Assembly (NCBI RefSeq): GCF_947632445.1
Contig: NZ_CANRPM010000002.1
Location: 1-64,000 of the forward strand
From: an uncultured Bacteroides sp.
GTDB lineage: Bacteria > Bacteroidota > Bacteroidia > Bacteroidales > Bacteroidaceae
Reading direction: 5' to 3'
Length of the DNA: 64,000 nt
Below the pieces are notes generated by a model. That model did no database searches and was not told the DNA's origin. It saw only the letters and a program-made list of their open reading frames with translations. The position numbers and the translations under genes are program-made. Shown one piece after another: positions 54,926-63,756 of the stretch (position 1 is its first letter; each line of letters starts with the position of its first letter).

Positions 54926-55909
54926 ATGGACGCTAAATGGTTCGGACAACAATCGAGTAAGGTTACCCAGTTGGCAGACTTGATTAGCCAAGCAATTTCC
55001 ATGCGGGAGTTTCTTGAAGGGGATTCTTTGCCATCCATCAACGAATTGAGTCGTCGGTATGGAGTGTCGCGTGATACGGTCTTCAAAGCGTTCTGTGATT
55101 TGAGGGAAAGAGGACTTATTGACTCGACTCCTCGTAAGGGTTATTTTGTAACAAACCAGGTCACTAATGTGTTGTTGTTGCTGGATCAATATACCCCTTT
55201 CAAGGAAACTTTATATAATAGTTTTGCCAAACATCTTCCTGTTAATTATAAGATAGATTTGCTTTTCCATCAATATAATGAACGTCTTTTCAGTACAATC
55301 GTTCGGGAATCCGTCGGAAAATATAGCAAATATGTTGTGATGAATTTTGATAATGAAAGGTTCAGCACTTCATTGAATAAAATTAACCCTGCTCGTCTGT
55401 TATTGCTCGATTTTGGAAAGTTTGAAAAGAATCGCTATTCCTATCTTTGTCAGGATTTTGATGAGGCCTTTTATGGGGCTTTGCAACGTTTGAACGATCG
55501 CTTTTCTTCGTATCGGAAGTTTGTCTTTCTTTTCCCGTCTTCTTTGAAACATCCTCAAAGCAGTAAAGACTATTTCTTTTGTTTCTGTCAGGATTACAAC
55601 CTTTTCGGAAGTGTGGAGGAAGATGTTGAAAGCCTGAAAGTGGAGAAAGGTACGGCCTATTTGGCGATTAAGCAACAGGATGTGGTGAAAGTGGTGAAAC
55701 AGGGGCGGCTGACAGGACTGAAATGTGGGAAGGATTTCGGTTTGCTGGCCTATAATGACATTCCTTCTTATGAAGTGATTGACGAAGGAATTACGGCTTT
55801 AACGATTGACTGGGAGCAGATGGGAAATGAAGTGGCGCGGTTTGTGTTAGATAATGCGGTGGTGCAGAAATATCTGCCTACGGAAGTTAGGCTTCGAAAT
55901 TCTCTTTGA
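54926..55909 (+). CDS. fucR: GntR-family regulator of fucose utilisation
   Basis: A 327-residue regulator with an N-terminal GntR winged helix (FLEGDSLPSINELSRRYGVS, then DTVFKAFCDLRERGLIDSTP RKGYFVT region) and a C-terminal periplasmic-binding-protein-like effector domain (LLLLDQYTPFKETLYNSFAK ... VIDEGITALTIDWEQMG). It matches the Bacteroides FucR repressor, relieved by L-fucose. The gene directly precedes fucI, and both have a shared motif upstream. Start is ATG 54926; a GTG immediately before it is in frame. Confidence 0.9.
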   Translation: MDAKWFGQQSSKVTQLADLISQAISMREFLEGDSLPSINELSRRYGVSRDTVFKAFCDLRERGLIDSTPRKGYFVTNQVTNVLLLLDQYTPFKETLYNSFAKHLPVNYKIDLLFHQYNERLFSTIVRESVGKYSKYVVMNFDNERFSTSLNKINPARLLLLDFGKFEKNRYSYLCQDFDEAFYGALQRLNDRFSSYRKFVFLFPSSLKHPQSSKDYFFCFCQDYNLFGSVEEDVESLKVEKGTAYLAIKQQDVVKVVKQGRLTGLKCGKDFGLLAYNDIPSYEVIDEGITALTIDWEQMGNEVARFVLDNAVVQKYLPTEVRLRNSL

Positions 55910-55923
55910 TTTTTTGAATGGTT

Positions 55924-55947
55924 TTCAGTACAGTTCAGTGTAGAAAA
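55924..55947 (+). promoter_or_regulatory. Candidate FucR operator upstream of fucI (direct repeat)
   Basis: TTCAGTACAG is followed at once by TTCAGTGTAG and then AAAAG, giving two 10-bp direct repeats. The second half with its flank matches the site at 54891. It lies 50 bp before fucI. Confidence 0.6.
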
Positions 55948-55996
55948 GCAGAATGAATAAACATAGAAGATATTGTAGATATAAATAGAACAGTTT

Positions 55997-57772
55997 ATGA
56001 AAAAGTATCCTAAAATTGGTATTCGCCCAACCATTGACGGTCGTCAGGGCGGTGTTCGTGAGAGTTTGGAAGAAAAGACCATGAGCTTGGCAAAAGCAGT
56101 GGCCGAGTTAATCAGCAATAACCTGAAGAATGGCGATGGTAGCCCTGTAGAGTGCGTGATAGCCGACGGAACCATCGGTCGTGTGGCTGAAAGTGCTGCT
56201 TGTGCCGAGAAGTTCGAACGCGAAGGCGTAGGCTCTACCATTACCGTCACATCTTGCTGGTGCTATGGCGCTGAGACGATGGATATGAATCCTTACTACC
56301 CGAAAGCCGTGTGGGGATTTAATGGAACAGAGCGTCCGGGTGCCGTTTATCTGGCTGCCGTGTTGGCCGGTCATGCTCAGAAAGGACTTCCTGCATTCGG
56401 CATTTATGGCCGTGATGTACAGGACTTGGATGACAATACGATTCCTGCAGATGTGGCTGAGAAGATACTCCGCTTTGCACGTGCTGCCCAAGCTGTAGCT
56501 ACGATGCGTGGCAAATCCTACCTCTCTATGGGTAGCGTGTCTATGGGTATCGCAGGATCTATCGTCAATCCAGATTTCTTCCAGGAGTATTTGGGCATGC
56601 GTAACGAGTCTGTCGATCTGACCGAAATTATTCGCCGCATGACGGAAGGCATCTACGACAAAGAAGAATATGTCAAGGCGATGGCTTGGACTGAGAAATA
56701 TTGTAAAGTGAACGAAGGGGAAGACTTCAAGAACCGTCCTGAGAAACGCAAGACGCGTGAGCAGAAAGATGCCGACTGGGAGTTCATTGTAAAGATGATG
56801 ATCATCATGCGCGACCTGATGACAGGCAATCCGAAACTCAGGGAAATGGGCTTCAAGGAAGAGGCATTGGGTCATAATGCCATCGCCGCAGGTTTCCAAG
56901 GCCAGCGTCAGTGGACCGACTTCTATCCCAACGGCGACTATCCAGAAGCTCTGCTCAACACTTCCTTCGACTGGAATGGCATCCGCGAAGCCTTTGTGTT
57001 GGCTACAGAGAACGATGCTTGCAACGGTGTAGCCATGCTTTTCGGCCATCTGCTGACCAATCGTGCACAAATCTTCTCCGACGTGCGTACCTATTGGAGT
57101 CCTGAGGCAGTGAAACGTGTGACAGGTAAGGAATTGACCGGCTTGGCATCCAATGGCATTATCCATCTGATAAACTCTGGTGCTACGACGTTGGATGGTT
57201 CAGGCCAGTCAGTGGATGAAGTAGGCAATCCCGTGATGAAAGAGCCTTGGAATATGACTCAGGCCGATGTGGACAACTGTCTGAAGGCCACAACCTGGTA
57301 TCCTGCCGACCGTGACTACTTCCGTGGAGGTGGCTTCTCGTCCAACTTCCTGTCCAAAGGCGGTATGCCTGTCACTATGATGCGTCTGAACTTGGTCAAA
57401 GGTCTCGGCCCTGTGCTTCAGATAGCAGAAGGATGGACGGTGGACATCGATCCTGAAATCCACGAGAAACTGAACATGCGTACCGACCCGACTTGGCCTA
57501 CGACGTGGTTTGTTCCTCGTCTCTGTGACAAACCTGCTTTCAAGGATGTCTATTCGGTCATGAATAACTGGGGAGCCAACCATGGTGCTATCAGCTATGG
57601 TCACATCGGTTTGGACCTGATAACGCTGGCATCAATGCTGCGTATTCCCGTCTGCATGCACAATGTGGAAGACGATAAAATCTTCCGTCCAGCCGCATGG
57701 AATGCCTTCGGAATGGATAAGGAAGGGGCCGACTATCGCGCATGCAATGTGTATGGACCGTTGTATAAATAA
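55997..57772 (+). CDS. fucI: L-fucose isomerase
   Basis: Converts L-fucose to L-fuculose with Mn2+. The 591-residue protein is the usual length and starts [20 protein letters not shown], with [38 protein letters not shown] and [13 protein letters not shown]. Further metal-site landmarks are [19 protein letters not shown] and [20 protein letters not shown]. First structural gene of the fucose operon. Confidence 0.97.
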   Translation: MKKYPKIGIRPTIDGRQGGVRESLEEKTMSLAKAVAELISNNLKNGDGSPVECVIADGTIGRVAESAACAEKFEREGVGSTITVTSCWCYGAETMDMNPYYPKAVWGFNGTERPGAVYLAAVLAGHAQKGLPAFGIYGRDVQDLDDNTIPADVAEKILRFARAAQAVATMRGKSYLSMGSVSMGIAGSIVNPDFFQEYLGMRNESVDLTEIIRRMTEGIYDKEEYVKAMAWTEKYCKVNEGEDFKNRPEKRKTREQKDADWEFIVKMMIIMRDLMTGNPKLREMGFKEEALGHNAIAAGFQGQRQWTDFYPNGDYPEALLNTSFDWNGIREAFVLATENDACNGVAMLFGHLLTNRAQIFSDVRTYWSPEAVKRVTGKELTGLASNGIIHLINSGATTLDGSGQSVDEVGNPVMKEPWNMTQADVDNCLKATTWYPADRDYFRGGGFSSNFLSKGGMPVTMMRLNLVKGLGPVLQIAEGWTVDIDPEIHEKLNMRTDPTWPTTWFVPRLCDKPAFKDVYSVMNNWGANHGAISYGHIGLDLITLASMLRIPVCMHNVEDDKIFRPAAWNAFGMDKEGADYRACNVYGPLYK

Positions 57773-57784
57773 CCCGTTAGGGTG

Positions 57785-57868
57785 AAACCATGCTTTCGTA
57801 CAGATGAAGCCATTGCTTTCTTGAGTAGAGAACGATGCTTTGTCTGTACGAAAGCAATACTTTGTTTC
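57785..57868. repeat. Array of 22-23-bp units with TGCTTT core and a 12-bp inverted repeat
   Basis: TGCTTT-type cores recur at 57791, 57814 and 57836 with a diverged fourth at about 57858, spaced 23, 22 and 22 bp. In addition GCTTTCGTACAG (57792-57803) and CTGTACGAAAGC (57844-57855) are perfect inverted copies and would fold around the middle unit. It lies between fucI and the mutarotase gene. Confidence 0.75.
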
Positions 57869-57911
57869 TATCATACCATAATAATGAATCGAATTTAAAA
57901 ACGAGAACATC

Positions 57912-58301
57912 ATGGACACTCCTCAAGAGGGTTATCGTGTACAGACCTATCATGTACCTGTAAAAAGATATTGCCAGACACTTGATTTGCGTGACAATCC
58001 TGAATTGATAGCCGAATATCGGAAGCGTCATGGTCGTATGGAAGTATGGCCAGAGATATTGGCGGGTATTCGTGAAGTGGGTATTCTGGAAATGGAAATA
58101 TATATAGTAGGCACACGCCTTTTTATGATTGTGGAAACACCGCTCGATTTTGATTGGGATACGGCGATGGCCCGGCTGGATACGCTGCCTAAGCAACGCG
58201 AATGGGAAGCCTACATGTCAGTTTTTCAGCAGGCTGATCCTCAAGCCAGCTCTGCTGGAAAGTGGAAATTGATGGAACGGATGTTCCATTTGTATGAGTA
58301 A
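57912..58301 (+). CDS. Sugar mutarotase (L-rhamnose mutarotase family), probable fucose role
   Basis: A 129-residue alpha/beta-barrel-like protein of the RhaM/DUF718 family. It has YCQTLDLRDNPELIAEYRKR, IREVGILEMEIYIVGTRLFM and MDTPQ..W-rich C-end (KWKLMERMFHLYE). Family members interconvert anomers of deoxysugars. Between fucI and fucP it most likely supplies the alpha- or beta-fucose anomer used by FucI. It may correspond to the unnamed X gene of Bacteroides fuc operons. Confidence 0.88.
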   Translation: MDTPQEGYRVQTYHVPVKRYCQTLDLRDNPELIAEYRKRHGRMEVWPEILAGIREVGILEMEIYIVGTRLFMIVETPLDFDWDTAMARLDTLPKQREWEAYMSVFQQADPQASSAGKWKLMERMFHLYE

Positions 58302-58322
58302 TAATAAATCCGATAAGAAACC

Positions 58323-59633
58323 ATGAAAACCGATAAAGCTTCTATTCTGTCAAAAGACGGCGTAAGCTACTTGATTCCTTTTGTGTTGATCACCTCTTGT
58401 TTTGCCTTATGGGGATTTGCCAACGACATTACTAATCCGATGGTGAAGGCTTTCTCCAAAATTTTCCGTATGAGTGCTACCGATGGTGCATTGGTACAGG
58501 TGGCGTTTTATGGCGGATATTTTGCCATGGCCTTTCCTGCTGCCATGTTCATCCGTAAATATTCGTACAAGGCCGGAGTCCTGTTGGGGCTTGGCATGTA
58601 TGCTTTCGGGGCTTTTCTCTTCTTCCCGGCCAAGATGACAGGAGCATATTATCCTTTTTTGATTGCGTATTTTATTCTGACCTGCGGCCTATCTTTTTTG
58701 GAAACCAGTTGTAATCCTTATATCCTTTCCATGGGGACGGAGGAAACCGCCACGAGGCGTCTCAATCTGGCTCAATCTTTCAATCCCATGGGTTCGCTCA
58801 TTGGAATGTATGTAGCCATGAATTTCATTCAGGCACGCCTTCATCCGCTCGATACGGCCGACCGTGCCCTTTTGAGTGAACAGCAGTTTGAGACAATCAA
58901 AAATAGCGATCTCAGTGTGCTGATTGCTCCTTATCTGGCCATTGGTCTGATTATCTTGCTGATGCTGATACTGATCCGTTTGGTCAAGATGCCTAAAAAT
59001 GGAGAGGAGAACCACGATATTAATTTTATTCCTACGTTGAAACGTATCTTTGCCCAATCCCGCTATCGGGAAGGAGTTATTGCCCAGTTCTTTTATGTGG
59101 GTGCACAGATTATGTGCTGGACGTTCATTATCCAGTATGGTACGCATCTTTTCATGTCGCAAGGTATGGAAGAAAAGACTGCAGAAGTCCTTTCGCAGAA
59201 ATATAATATTGTGGCAATGGTCATCTTCTGTGTTAGTCGTTTTGTTTGCACCTTTATTCTTCGTTATCTGAATGCAGGCCGATTGCTGACGATTTTGGCA
59301 GTGTTGGGTGGTATCTTTACATTGGGCGTTGTCTGTCTGCGAAATATATATGGTCTGTATTCATTGGTAGCTGTTTCTGCCTGCATGTCTTTGATGTTCC
59401 CTACCATATATGGTATTGCCTTGAAAGGGTTGGGTGAAGATGCCAAGTTTGGTGCGGCTGGCCTGATCATGGCTATATTAGGAGGTTCGGTATTGCCTCC
59501 ATTGCAGGCACTTATAATTGATATGAAGACTGTTGGTGGCTTTCCGGCAACTAATTTGTCTTTCCTTCTCCCTTTTGTTTGTTTTGTGGTCATATCGTGG
59601 TATGGCTATCGTACAGTCCGCAACAGATGGTAA
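58323..59633 (+). CDS. fucP: L-fucose:H+ symporter
   Basis: A 436-residue MFS transporter with twelve membrane helices. It has FALWGFANDITNPMVKAFSK, VQVAFYGGYFAMAFPAAMFI, LSFLETSCNPYILSMGTEET and RLNLAQSFNPMGSLIGMYVA, all FucP/GluP signatures; the early Asp in FANDITNP and the Glu in FLETSCNP correspond to proton-coupling residues of E. coli FucP. Last gene of the operon, 21 bp after the mutarotase gene. Confidence 0.95.
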   Translation: MKTDKASILSKDGVSYLIPFVLITSCFALWGFANDITNPMVKAFSKIFRMSATDGALVQVAFYGGYFAMAFPAAMFIRKYSYKAGVLLGLGMYAFGAFLFFPAKMTGAYYPFLIAYFILTCGLSFLETSCNPYILSMGTEETATRRLNLAQSFNPMGSLIGMYVAMNFIQARLHPLDTADRALLSEQQFETIKNSDLSVLIAPYLAIGLIILLMLILIRLVKMPKNGEENHDINFIPTLKRIFAQSRYREGVIAQFFYVGAQIMCWTFIIQYGTHLFMSQGMEEKTAEVLSQKYNIVAMVIFCVSRFVCTFILRYLNAGRLLTILAVLGGIFTLGVVCLRNIYGLYSLVAVSACMSLMFPTIYGIALKGLGEDAKFGAAGLIMAILGGSVLPPLQALIIDMKTVGGFPATNLSFLLPFVCFVVISWYGYRTVRNRW

Positions 59634-59695
59634 GTCTATTGGGAAACTAACATGGTAGATTTGATTAGGGAGTAATATATTTAGCCTGTCCAACT

Positions 59696-60030
59696 TTTTG
59701 GGCACTTCAATTGCTACCGTTTTCATGGCTAAACAAGAATATTTTGAGGAACAGATGGATGCATTCTTCAGGTCTTGACCTATGGGATTTATGTAAAGAA
59801 CGTCTCTTTAGCTCTTCAGTACCAGTGGCTTACGAATATGGAGATGGCTATATCCGCTAATACACTGCATAATCGGTTGAAGAAGGGAAAGAAATATCTG
59901 GATGAGTGGGTTCTTGTACTCAAGTGCGACCATAAGGAAACATTTTTCAAAAAGATCTTTAACGGATGATGGGACTGTGATATGGTGCCCGGTAAAATCA
60001 CTTTGGCTACAAGTTAATGTTAAATTCAAA
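59696..60030. other. Decayed DNA, probable mobile element remains
   Basis: The stretch holds short broken frames (for example MAKQEYFEEQMDAFFRS then a stop, and a 64-codon frame ending KETFFKKIFNG). TGTCCAACTTTTTGGGCACTT at about 59688 looks like an insertion-sequence end. No intact gene is seen. Confidence 0.35.
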
Positions 60031-60045
60031 GCTGATTATAATATA

Positions 60046-60461
60046 ACGTGAACTTGGCAAATTTTAATCATATAGAGAGTTTGCGCAGCCTTGTTACGTA
60101 TCGCATCAACTGACTGTATATCAATAAATTGGTGTGACAGGACTATTTTACTCGTGCCAAAGCACCGTGTTTCTTCCTTTTTTCTTCACGGGCAAGTCCT
60201 TACGGCCTGACGCCATGCTTACTGACCCTCTGACGAAGTGCTTCCTCCCCTCCTCATAAAGCACTGCGTGACACCCTCACGAAGCACTGCGTCGGGACTT
60301 CAGGAAGTGCTGCGTGGCAGCGGAAGGGAATAGACATTTCATTGCCAATTCATTGTCAGTTATCGCAGCCTGTCGTTGCTTTGAAAAGGGACTCGCCATT
60401 GATGTGAAGTTTATCAATGACGGGCAGCCTACATGGCTTTGATTTTATTTCGAACTCACGT
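60046..60461 (+). mobile_element. 416-bp segment with IS982-like ends and 7-bp target duplication
   Basis: The left end starts ACGTGAACTTGG and the right end, read inverted, starts ACGTGAGTTCG, like the IS at 45875. Both sides are flanked by TAATATA (60039-60045 and 60462-60468). The interior has no intact transposase; the last 120 bp hold a possible transposase C-end in a broken frame. The middle carries a 23-bp-period array. It is a deleted IS or a non-autonomous derivative. Confidence 0.65.
60205..60319. repeat. Array of five 23-bp units, core AAGCACTGCG/AAGTGCT
   Basis: Units begin at 60205, 60228, 60251, 60274 and 60297. The third and fourth carry AAGCACTGCG, the second and fifth AAGTGCT, and the first a diverged form. 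CCCTCACGAAGCACTGCG closely matches units at 34.7 kb. The array sits inside the IS-ended segment. Confidence 0.85.
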
Positions 60462-60550
60462 TAATATAACTTGGCTTAGGGCACTGCTTAGTGCCTTAAT
60501 TAACAATCAAGTGCTATATTTTTAGCATTATCATTATTTTTTTGCTTGCT

Positions 60551-60581
60551 TTTGTTTTTATTAATATTATTTGTAAATTTG
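60551..60581 (+). promoter_or_regulatory. Complete Bacteroides promoter (TTTG, N19, TAAATTTG)
   Basis: TTTG at 60551-60554 and TAAATTTG at 60574-60581 are 19 bp apart, an exact fit to the -33/-7 consensus. It precedes a broken lipoprotein gene. Confidence 0.7.
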
Positions 60582-60644
60582 CACCGTCCATACTTCTAAT
60601 AAGGGGAGTAGCGATCGTACTAAAAACTATAAAAAGAAATAATT

Positions 60645-60752
60645 ATGAAGAAAATTAATTTTTTGTGGCTAATGGGCATTTTAATGCTTATGCCGATTAG
60701 TTTTACATCTTGTTATGATGATAACGAGAGATTGGCTCTGCATCCGATTTAG
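60645..60752 (+). pseudogene. Truncated lipoprotein gene
   Basis: The 35-codon frame begins MKKINFLWLMGILMLMPISF and has the lipobox FTSC, then stops after YDDNERLALHPI. The following 240 bp up to 60990 contain short broken frames, so a longer lipoprotein gene has probably decayed here. The promoter in front of it looks intact, and it may now serve the next gene. Confidence 0.6.
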
Positions 60753-61002
60753 TCAGTATGTGAAAGATATTTTTTACGCAAATGAAATAGGGATGACACT
60801 GGTATATGGAGTTAAAATGGAAAAATAATGATTAGAAATATACATTAAGGTGAAAGTTATTCTGAAACAGTCATTGTAAAAGAATTGACAAGTCTCCCAA
60901 ATTATTGATAAGTACACGGATGATAGAACGTCCTATGAAGATTAAGAGTTTACTGAATATCTCAAAATTTTTGAATAACCTAATATCATATTGCAATTTA
61001 AG

Positions 61003-62025
61003 ATGAATAAATATTTTATATTTTTAGTTCTTTTAGCATTGACCTTAAATGTAAATGCAAAAAGAGTGCGTGTAAATTACGGTATTATAGCTGTTCCTGA
61101 AGAAGGTGGCATTAAATTTGAGAAGATAACAGATGATGCCGATGCAGTTGCTATCCCTTTTGCTACAGGGAACTCTAAATCAATATTGAATTTCAGTTTT
61201 GGAAAACAAAATATATCTGCTGTAACTTGGTGGGTTAACCCTTTGATAGCTTTATCGCCTGACGGTTCTAAGATTGGTTATGTAAATGATAAAAATAGTA
61301 CAAAAAATATCATGATTAAAAGTGCTTCCACTGGTGGAGCAAGTGTACAGCGTACATTTAGAACAGCAGTAATGGACTTTACGTGGAGTAGTGATGGTAA
61401 AACACTTTGTTTTACGGAAATGAGGGGTGGGCATTCTGGAATTTATTTAGTGAATGCAGACCAAGGCTCTGTTGTTCAACAAATTTCCACAGGAACAGAA
61501 AATGATTATGGTGGAGTATTGTCATCTTCAGGAGATGATATATATTTTCATCGTGGAGAAGGTTTTGGGGCTTTTAGTTTGTGGAGCTTTAATCGTAAGA
61601 CTAATTTGTTTTCTAACTATTCGCGTGGAATGACCCCTTGTCTGATTCCTGGAGATCCTAATACAGTGTACTGTTGTCGTTTTACAGACAAACATGAAGC
61701 TGAAATTTGGAGGATTAACTTCAAGACTGGAGTAGAAGAGGTGATTTTAACACAACCTGGTAGAAGTTTTACGACTCCCCGTTTATCACCTGACGGACGT
61801 TGGATATTGTGCACAGGTAGCAGTGTTTCAGAAAAGGATAAAACAATGAATACTGATATATTTGTGATACGCACGGACGGAACGGGATTTACCCAATTAA
61901 CCTATCATCCGGGAAATGACTTATCGGCTATATGGGCTCCAGATAGTAAAAGTATTTATTTCCTTTCTCAACGTGGAACAAAAGAAGGTAATTATAATGT
62001 ATGGCGTATGGATTTTAATTTGTAA
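61003..62025 (+). CDS. TolB-like beta-propeller protein (exported)
   Basis: A 340-residue protein with a signal peptide (FLVLLALTLNVNAKR) and PD40/WD40-like propeller repeats such as LSPDGSKIGYVND, WSSDGKTLCFTEMRGG, RLSPDGRWILCTGSS and WAPDSKSIYFLSQRGTK. Such TolB-like propellers bind peptides or other proteins in the periplasm. Ligand unknown. The ATG at 61003 gives the signal peptide. A beta-barrel protein gene follows after 21 bp, and the two probably work together. Confidence 0.82.
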   Translation: MNKYFIFLVLLALTLNVNAKRVRVNYGIIAVPEEGGIKFEKITDDADAVAIPFATGNSKSILNFSFGKQNISAVTWWVNPLIALSPDGSKIGYVNDKNSTKNIMIKSASTGGASVQRTFRTAVMDFTWSSDGKTLCFTEMRGGHSGIYLVNADQGSVVQQISTGTENDYGGVLSSSGDDIYFHRGEGFGAFSLWSFNRKTNLFSNYSRGMTPCLIPGDPNTVYCCRFTDKHEAEIWRINFKTGVEEVILTQPGRSFTTPRLSPDGRWILCTGSSVSEKDKTMNTDIFVIRTDGTGFTQLTYHPGNDLSAIWAPDSKSIYFLSQRGTKEGNYNVWRMDFNL

Positions 62026-62046
62026 TACAATATTTAATTAAAGATC

Positions 62047-62694
62047 ATGAAGAAATTTTTATTAGTTTTAGTTTGTGCTATTGTATGCACATCAATTGCA
62101 TCAGCGCAATATGCATCGGATGCATCGAGTTCTTTTTTTTCTGTTCAGAGGTCAGATGAGCCTGTAACTTTTGGTATTCGTGGTGGTGTTAATTTTGCAA
62201 AACAAACAGCGTCTTCTGACGGATATAGTTTTTCTCCAAAGAATAACGTTGGATTTAATTTCGGTGTCAGCGTGGACATACCGATGATGGAAAGCTTATA
62301 TCTTCAATCAGGTTTATACTATACCGTAAAGGGGTATAAGTTGGAAGAAGATGGATATACAGAGAAAGCAACTCCTTCTTATCTTGAATTACCTATTTTA
62401 GCTTCTTACCGTTACAATTTTAGTGAGTATACACAATTGCAGGTAAACTTTGGTCCATATTTGGCTTATGGAATTGCCGGAAAATATAAATGGGACGATG
62501 GAGACGATGATGAAGATTATTTTAACGATGATATAAAAAAATTTGATGCAGGGCTTGCAATCGGGGCCGGTATGATTTTTGGTCACATCTTTGTTGGCAT
62601 AAATTATGATTTGGGATTAACAAATATATTAAAAGATAGCGAGGGGACACTAAAGAACAAATGTCTGTCTATCAATGTCGGTTATAATTTCTAA
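62047..62694 (+). CDS. Outer membrane beta-barrel protein (porin-like family)
   Basis: A 215-residue protein with a signal peptide (AIVCTSIASAQY), then GIRGGVNFAKQTASSDGYSF, SLYLQSGLYYTVKGYKL, TPSYLELPILASYRYNF and a C-terminal aromatic end (CLSINVGYNF), the pattern of the OMP_b-brl_2 eight-to-ten-strand barrels of Bacteroidetes. An acidic loop (KWDDGDDDEDYFNDD) might bind cations. Co-directional with the propeller gene. A strong terminator follows. Confidence 0.88.
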   Translation: MKKFLLVLVCAIVCTSIASAQYASDASSSFFSVQRSDEPVTFGIRGGVNFAKQTASSDGYSFSPKNNVGFNFGVSVDIPMMESLYLQSGLYYTVKGYKLEEDGYTEKATPSYLELPILASYRYNFSEYTQLQVNFGPYLAYGIAGKYKWDDGDDDEDYFNDDIKKFDAGLAIGAGMIFGHIFVGINYDLGLTNILKDSEGTLKNKCLSINVGYNF

Positions 62695-62767
62695 TCACTT
62701 GTGAAAATCACACGTTGTAGGTTTTAAGGAAGTCAAATGATTCCGATAAAGAATAGAATAAATAGGC

Positions 62768-62803
62768 AAAAGCGTGCAGCTCATTGGGCTGCACGCTTTT
62801 GTG
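62768..62803 (+). terminator. Terminator of the propeller/barrel unit
   Basis: AAAAGCGTGCAGC pairs with GCTGCACGCTTTT around a 6-base loop. Confidence 0.92.
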
Positions 62804-62809
62804 TTTATA

Positions 62810-63420
62810 AGGTTCATGGTTGATATTTATATGTTTTTTATCTCTTATCTGCGACATCTCTTATTTGGCGATAAGGTACAACTTGCGATATTGAGGTGCG
62901 GACTATAGACACCGTTCAAAATTTTGTATAAATGGGAACAGGAATTAGCTGTAAGTTTCTTCTTATATTTGGATTCTATTTTCAAAAATAAGCATATATT
63001 GGTTCATAGTCAAGCCTCGGTTATGAATGGGTTGTAGCTATTTCTTTTAATTTATAAATCCATTCAGATTGTCGGTATAGGTAATAGTATATCCTGCACT
63101 CCACGTATTCTATGATAAAATCCATCTGAATACCAAATCTGTTCCAAGCATTAGTTGGTCTGGCAGACATCATAGTGATAGATGGTTACCTCTATATTCC
63201 AGACTTGTCAAACAGCCGTGTTGGGTAGGAGATTTTACCTATCTCAAAGTCTTGTATGAAAGAATATGCCTGCGACGTCCAGGTTCGGCACAAGTTTCCT
63301 AAAATGATACAGATTACTTTCATGGCGAAAATGTAGAAAGGATAACGAAGAAATTCGTATTTTTGCCACTGCATTGAGGTGACATTAGATGCAGAATTTA
63401 TATAAGTAATCGTTATTAAA
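62810..63420. other. Gene-poor intergenic stretch
   Basis: No gene with supporting signals is seen. A 50-codon minus-strand frame (63021-63173) is protein-like but has no recognised family. The 62918-62945 segment, read inverted as AAAATTTTGAACGGTGTC, resembles an IS256-type end, but no partner end was found. Confidence 0.4.
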
Positions 63421-63423
63421 CCT

Positions 63424-63756
63424 ATGTACACAGTAGTCAAGCGTATGGAGGTGTCGGCTGCCCATAGCCTACGCCTTTCTTATCCCAGCAAATGTGAGAA
63501 TCTGCATGGTCACAACTGGATTATAACCGTTTGGTGCCGTTCGCGCGAATTGAACGAGGACGGCATGGTTGTAGACTTTACCCATATCAAGCAGATGATA
63601 ATGGACCGGCTCGATCACAAGAACCTGAATGAAGTCATTCCCTGCAATCCTACGGCCGAGAACATAGCCCGTTGGGTATGCGATCAGATACCCATCTGCT
63701 TCAAGGTGGAGGTGCAGGAGTCCGAAGGGAATATGGCTGTCTATGAGGAAGATTAA
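63424..63756 (+). CDS. queD: 6-carboxy-5,6,7,8-tetrahydropterin synthase
   Basis: A 110-residue PTPS-family enzyme of queuosine/7-deazaguanine synthesis. Zinc ligands are His 14 (SAAHSLRL), His 28 and His 30 (NLHGHNW); the catalytic Cys 24 sits in SKCENLHGH. DFTHIKQMI and LDHKNLNEV follow, then Glu in QESEGNMA. The queE gene overlaps its end, giving a queD-queE operon. No PreQ1 riboswitch was recognised upstream. Confidence 0.94.
   Translation: MYTVVKRMEVSAAHSLRLSYPSKCENLHGHNWIITVWCRSRELNEDGMVVDFTHIKQMIMDRLDHKNLNEVIPCNPTAENIARWVCDQIPICFKVEVQESEGNMAVYEED

Noticed and set aside
63021..63173. Minus-strand frame of 50 codons
   Set aside because: Protein-like composition, but no promoter, terminator or recognised family; kept only as a note.
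63300..63423. PreQ1 riboswitch upstream of queD
   Set aside because: No C-rich loop with the A-rich pseudoknot tail characteristic of PreQ1 aptamers was recognised.
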